From: Pirellulales bacterium | GTDB taxonomy: Bacteria > Planctomycetota > Planctomycetia > Pirellulales > JAICIG01 | Reading direction: 5' to 3' | Length of the DNA: 64,000 bases | Assembly: GCA_035533075.1 (NCBI GenBank) | Contig: DATLUO010000185.1 | Span: 22,134 to 86,133 of the forward strand | In this document: positions 62,593-64,000 of the stretch, piece by piece | Position numbering within the stretch: position 1 is the stretch's first letter | Layout: the number at the start of each line of letters is the position of its first letter | Position numbers and translations under genes: made by a program | The notes under the pieces: generated by a model | What the model saw: the letters and a program-made list of their open reading frames with translations, nothing else | The model's database searches: none | Told to the model about the DNA's origin: nothing

Positions 62593-63939
62593 CTACTCCC
62601 GCTGTGGGGTTGGACTGCGTAGCGCAGGGAGCGCAGCGACCGGAGCGGAGCAGTCCAACCCCACGGCGGCGGCCATGCGAGGAGGGGCGAAACGGCGCCG
62701 CCAAGGATGATTCGCCGCTGGCTTCTGGCCCTGGCTCGAACCGGTCGGACCGGTTGGCGAGGCAGGTCCTGGACTTGCCAACGGGTCGCGCACCGTCGAC
62801 CAGGCGAGCTCCTGATCACCGACGAATATCCGCAGCCGACCGTCAAGTTGCGAACTGATCACCACCCGCTGGCCGGGCTGCACATGCTCGGCGGCCGCAC
62901 GCGGCAATTGGAGAAAGCCGTTCTGCCAGCGCACCGTCCAGTCAGGCTGCACCACTCGATCTTCCTGAAGCGAAAGCATGAGCAGCAGACGTTCATCCGT
63001 CACCACCCGGTGCATATCCGCTTGCTTGGCCGCCGATCGACCAAACTGCTGGTTGAATCGCAGGTGGTACGTTTCCTCAAGGTAGCGATTGGCCGACTCC
63101 AAATCTGAGATGCCGGCCCGAGTGAGATCCTTCACCAGACGGTCTTGCAACGTGCGATTGACCCGCTCTACACGCCCCTTCGCCTGCGGACTATGGGCCC
63201 GGATCAACTCCACGTCCAGATCGCGCATCGCTCGCCCGAACTGCGTTGTCGGCTCGATTCCCGCCAGAATCTCGTCCGGCGTTGGCTCCCAATCCGCCCG
63301 ATAAATGCTGTGACGGTCCACGTACAAGGCTCGCGGCAGCCCGTGCCGGGCCGTGTAACCCCGCAATATCGTCGCCGCTGAATCCCACGATTCGTTCTCG
63401 AAGAACCACGCGAAGATTCGCCCCGTCGCATCGTCGATCATCACCATCAGCACAGCCGTGCCGCGACGCCCCTCGAACCAGTCGTGATGCGAGCCGTCCA
63501 TCTGCAGCAGTTCGCCATAATGCTCGCGCCGCGGCCGACGGCGACGGTGAAGCTTGCGACGCCGCTGCCGCTGCCATAATCCCGCCGCCGACAGCCACTC
63601 CCGTAGCGTACTCGCCGGCACGGACAAGCCATCGTCCCGCTCCAGGCATTCTGCCGCCAACGTAGGGCCATAACCCGCGTACTTCTCGCGATAAAGCTCC
63701 AACGCCTGCTCCTTGCGGATGGGCTGCACATGCCGGTTCGAGGCCCGCCCACGCAGCCGATGCACCAACCCCGTGTCGCCCTCCTCCTGGTAACGAGCCC
63801 AGACACGCTTCGCCTGCCGGTAGCTCATCCCCAGCAACTCCGCACCTTTCACCAGAGAAAGCTCTTGTGACTTCACCCGACTTAGAACCTCCAAACGACG
63901 CCGCTCCTTGCCGCTCATCCGAATTGTCTCCATGAACAC
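62593..63939 (-). CDS. ISNCY family transposase (DDE type)
   Basis: A 448-residue transposase. N-terminal helix-turn-helix: LSLVKGAELLGMSYRQAKRV, then GDTGLVHRLRGRASNRH. The catalytic core has LLQMDGSHHDWFEGR (first Asp), ALYVDRHSIYRA (second Asp region) and SPQAKGRVERVNRTLQDRLV (Glu), matching ISNCY/IS1202-like enzymes. The last 70 residues are unusual: from AANHPWRRRFAPP they read through a palindrome at 62604-62664 and end TPQRE. The ATG at 63939 might be replaced by the one two codons later. Confidence 0.9.
   Translation of the reverse strand: MFMETIRMSGKERRRLEVLSRVKSQELSLVKGAELLGMSYRQAKRVWARYQEEGDTGLVHRLRGRASNRHVQPIRKEQALELYREKYAGYGPTLAAECLERDDGLSVPASTLREWLSAAGLWQRQRRRKLHRRRRPRREHYGELLQMDGSHHDWFEGRRGTAVLMVMIDDATGRIFAWFFENESWDSAATILRGYTARHGLPRALYVDRHSIYRADWEPTPDEILAGIEPTTQFGRAMRDLDVELIRAHSPQAKGRVERVNRTLQDRLVKDLTRAGISDLESANRYLEETYHLRFNQQFGRSAAKQADMHRVVTDERLLLMLSLQEDRVVQPDWTVRWQNGFLQLPRAAAEHVQPGQRVVISSQLDGRLRIFVGDQELAWSTVRDPLASPGPASPTGPTGSSQGQKPAANHPWRRRFAPPRMAAAVGLDCSAPVAALPALRSPTPQRE
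62604..62664. repeat. Palindrome in the 3' end of the transposase gene
   Basis: GTGGGGTTGGACTGC (62604-62618) and GCAGTCCAACCCCAC (62650-62664) are perfect 15-base complements around a 31-base loop. The loop itself contains repeated GAGCGCAGCG/CGGAGCGGAG units. It lies close to the stop codon and may be a separate small repeat inserted in or near the end of the transposase gene. Confidence 0.8.
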
Positions 63940-63960
63940 CTCCTTTGAAGAGGTGATTGT

Positions 63961-64000
63961 GGGGACATTTCTACCTGCGCCTTAAGGGGACATTTCTATC
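63961..64000 (-). repeat. Doubled right terminal inverted repeat of the IS
   Basis: GGGGACATTTCTA(C/T) occurs at 63961-63974 and again at 63986-64000 where it ends in TATC. Both copies are inverted relative to the left end. The window stops exactly at the outer copy. Confidence 0.8.

Larger units (their letters stand above)
62542..64000 (-). mobile_element. ISNCY-like insertion sequence, reaching the window edge
   Basis: The left end GATAGAAATGTCCCC (62542-62556) is the exact reverse complement of the last 15 bases of the window (63986-64000). Each end carries a second internal copy of the same sequence: 62568-62582 on the left and 63961-63974 on the right. One transposase gene fills the inside. 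The right boundary coincides with the window end, so flanking target duplications cannot be checked and the element may extend a little. Confidence 0.8.

Overview
The window is high-GC bacterial DNA that looks like a planctomycete, probably of the order Pirellulales. The evidence is the gene set: a DUF1553 protein, a DUF1501 protein with a twin-arginine signal, Uma2 nucleases, a PQQ-type beta-propeller, a BlaI plus M56-peptidase pair, and a caspase-like secreted protein with calcium-loop motifs. Many modular hairpin repeats lie between and even inside genes. No rRNA, tRNA or CRISPR array was seen.

Region 1 (1-18044) is mixed housekeeping and lineage-specific genes, all on the + strand. In order: the C-terminal part of a DUF1553 protein, two near-identical Uma2 genes, a secreted PQQ-like propeller, a BlaI-type repressor with a damaged M56-WD40 sensor, a caspase-like pseudoprotease, an acyl-CoA dehydrogenase, a PP2C-like phosphatase overlapping glgX, a fatty-acid desaturase, a DUF1501 protein, and thiO. 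It ends in a chimeric pseudogene that joins a piece of a mobile-element helicase to half of an RsbW-like ATPase.

Region 2 (18160-49568) is one long co-directional surface-polysaccharide locus. It opens with a NusG/RfaH-like antiterminator, a Wzc-type tyrosine autokinase with a Tyr/Gly-rich tail, a CpsB-type PHP phosphatase and a WecA/TagO-type priming transferase. A GDP-mannose 3,5-epimerase-like enzyme, an ABC exporter (Wzm/Wzt), nine glycosyltransferases and a Wzy-like polymerase follow. Decorating enzymes are abundant: four FkbM methyltransferases, two other methyltransferases, two sulfotransferases, a PIG-L deacetylase, a GNAT/CelD-type acyltransferase and an asparagine-synthase amidotransferase. 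Many genes overlap by 4 bases, which suggests translational coupling. The predicted product is a sulfated, methylated and probably amidated or carbamoylated exopolysaccharide.

Region 3 (49618-62425) continues the theme on both strands. It holds an inverted EEP-family membrane phosphoesterase, a repeat-filled spacer, a NodU/CmcH carbamoyltransferase, two DUF218 proteins, a Wza-like export lipoprotein with a companion lipoprotein, a thioredoxin-trypsin fusion, a large O-antigen-ligase-like protein with a TPR tail, and a small secreted protein. No Wzx flippase is visible in the window.

Region 4 (62542-64000) is an ISNCY-like insertion sequence with doubled terminal repeats that reaches the window edge.
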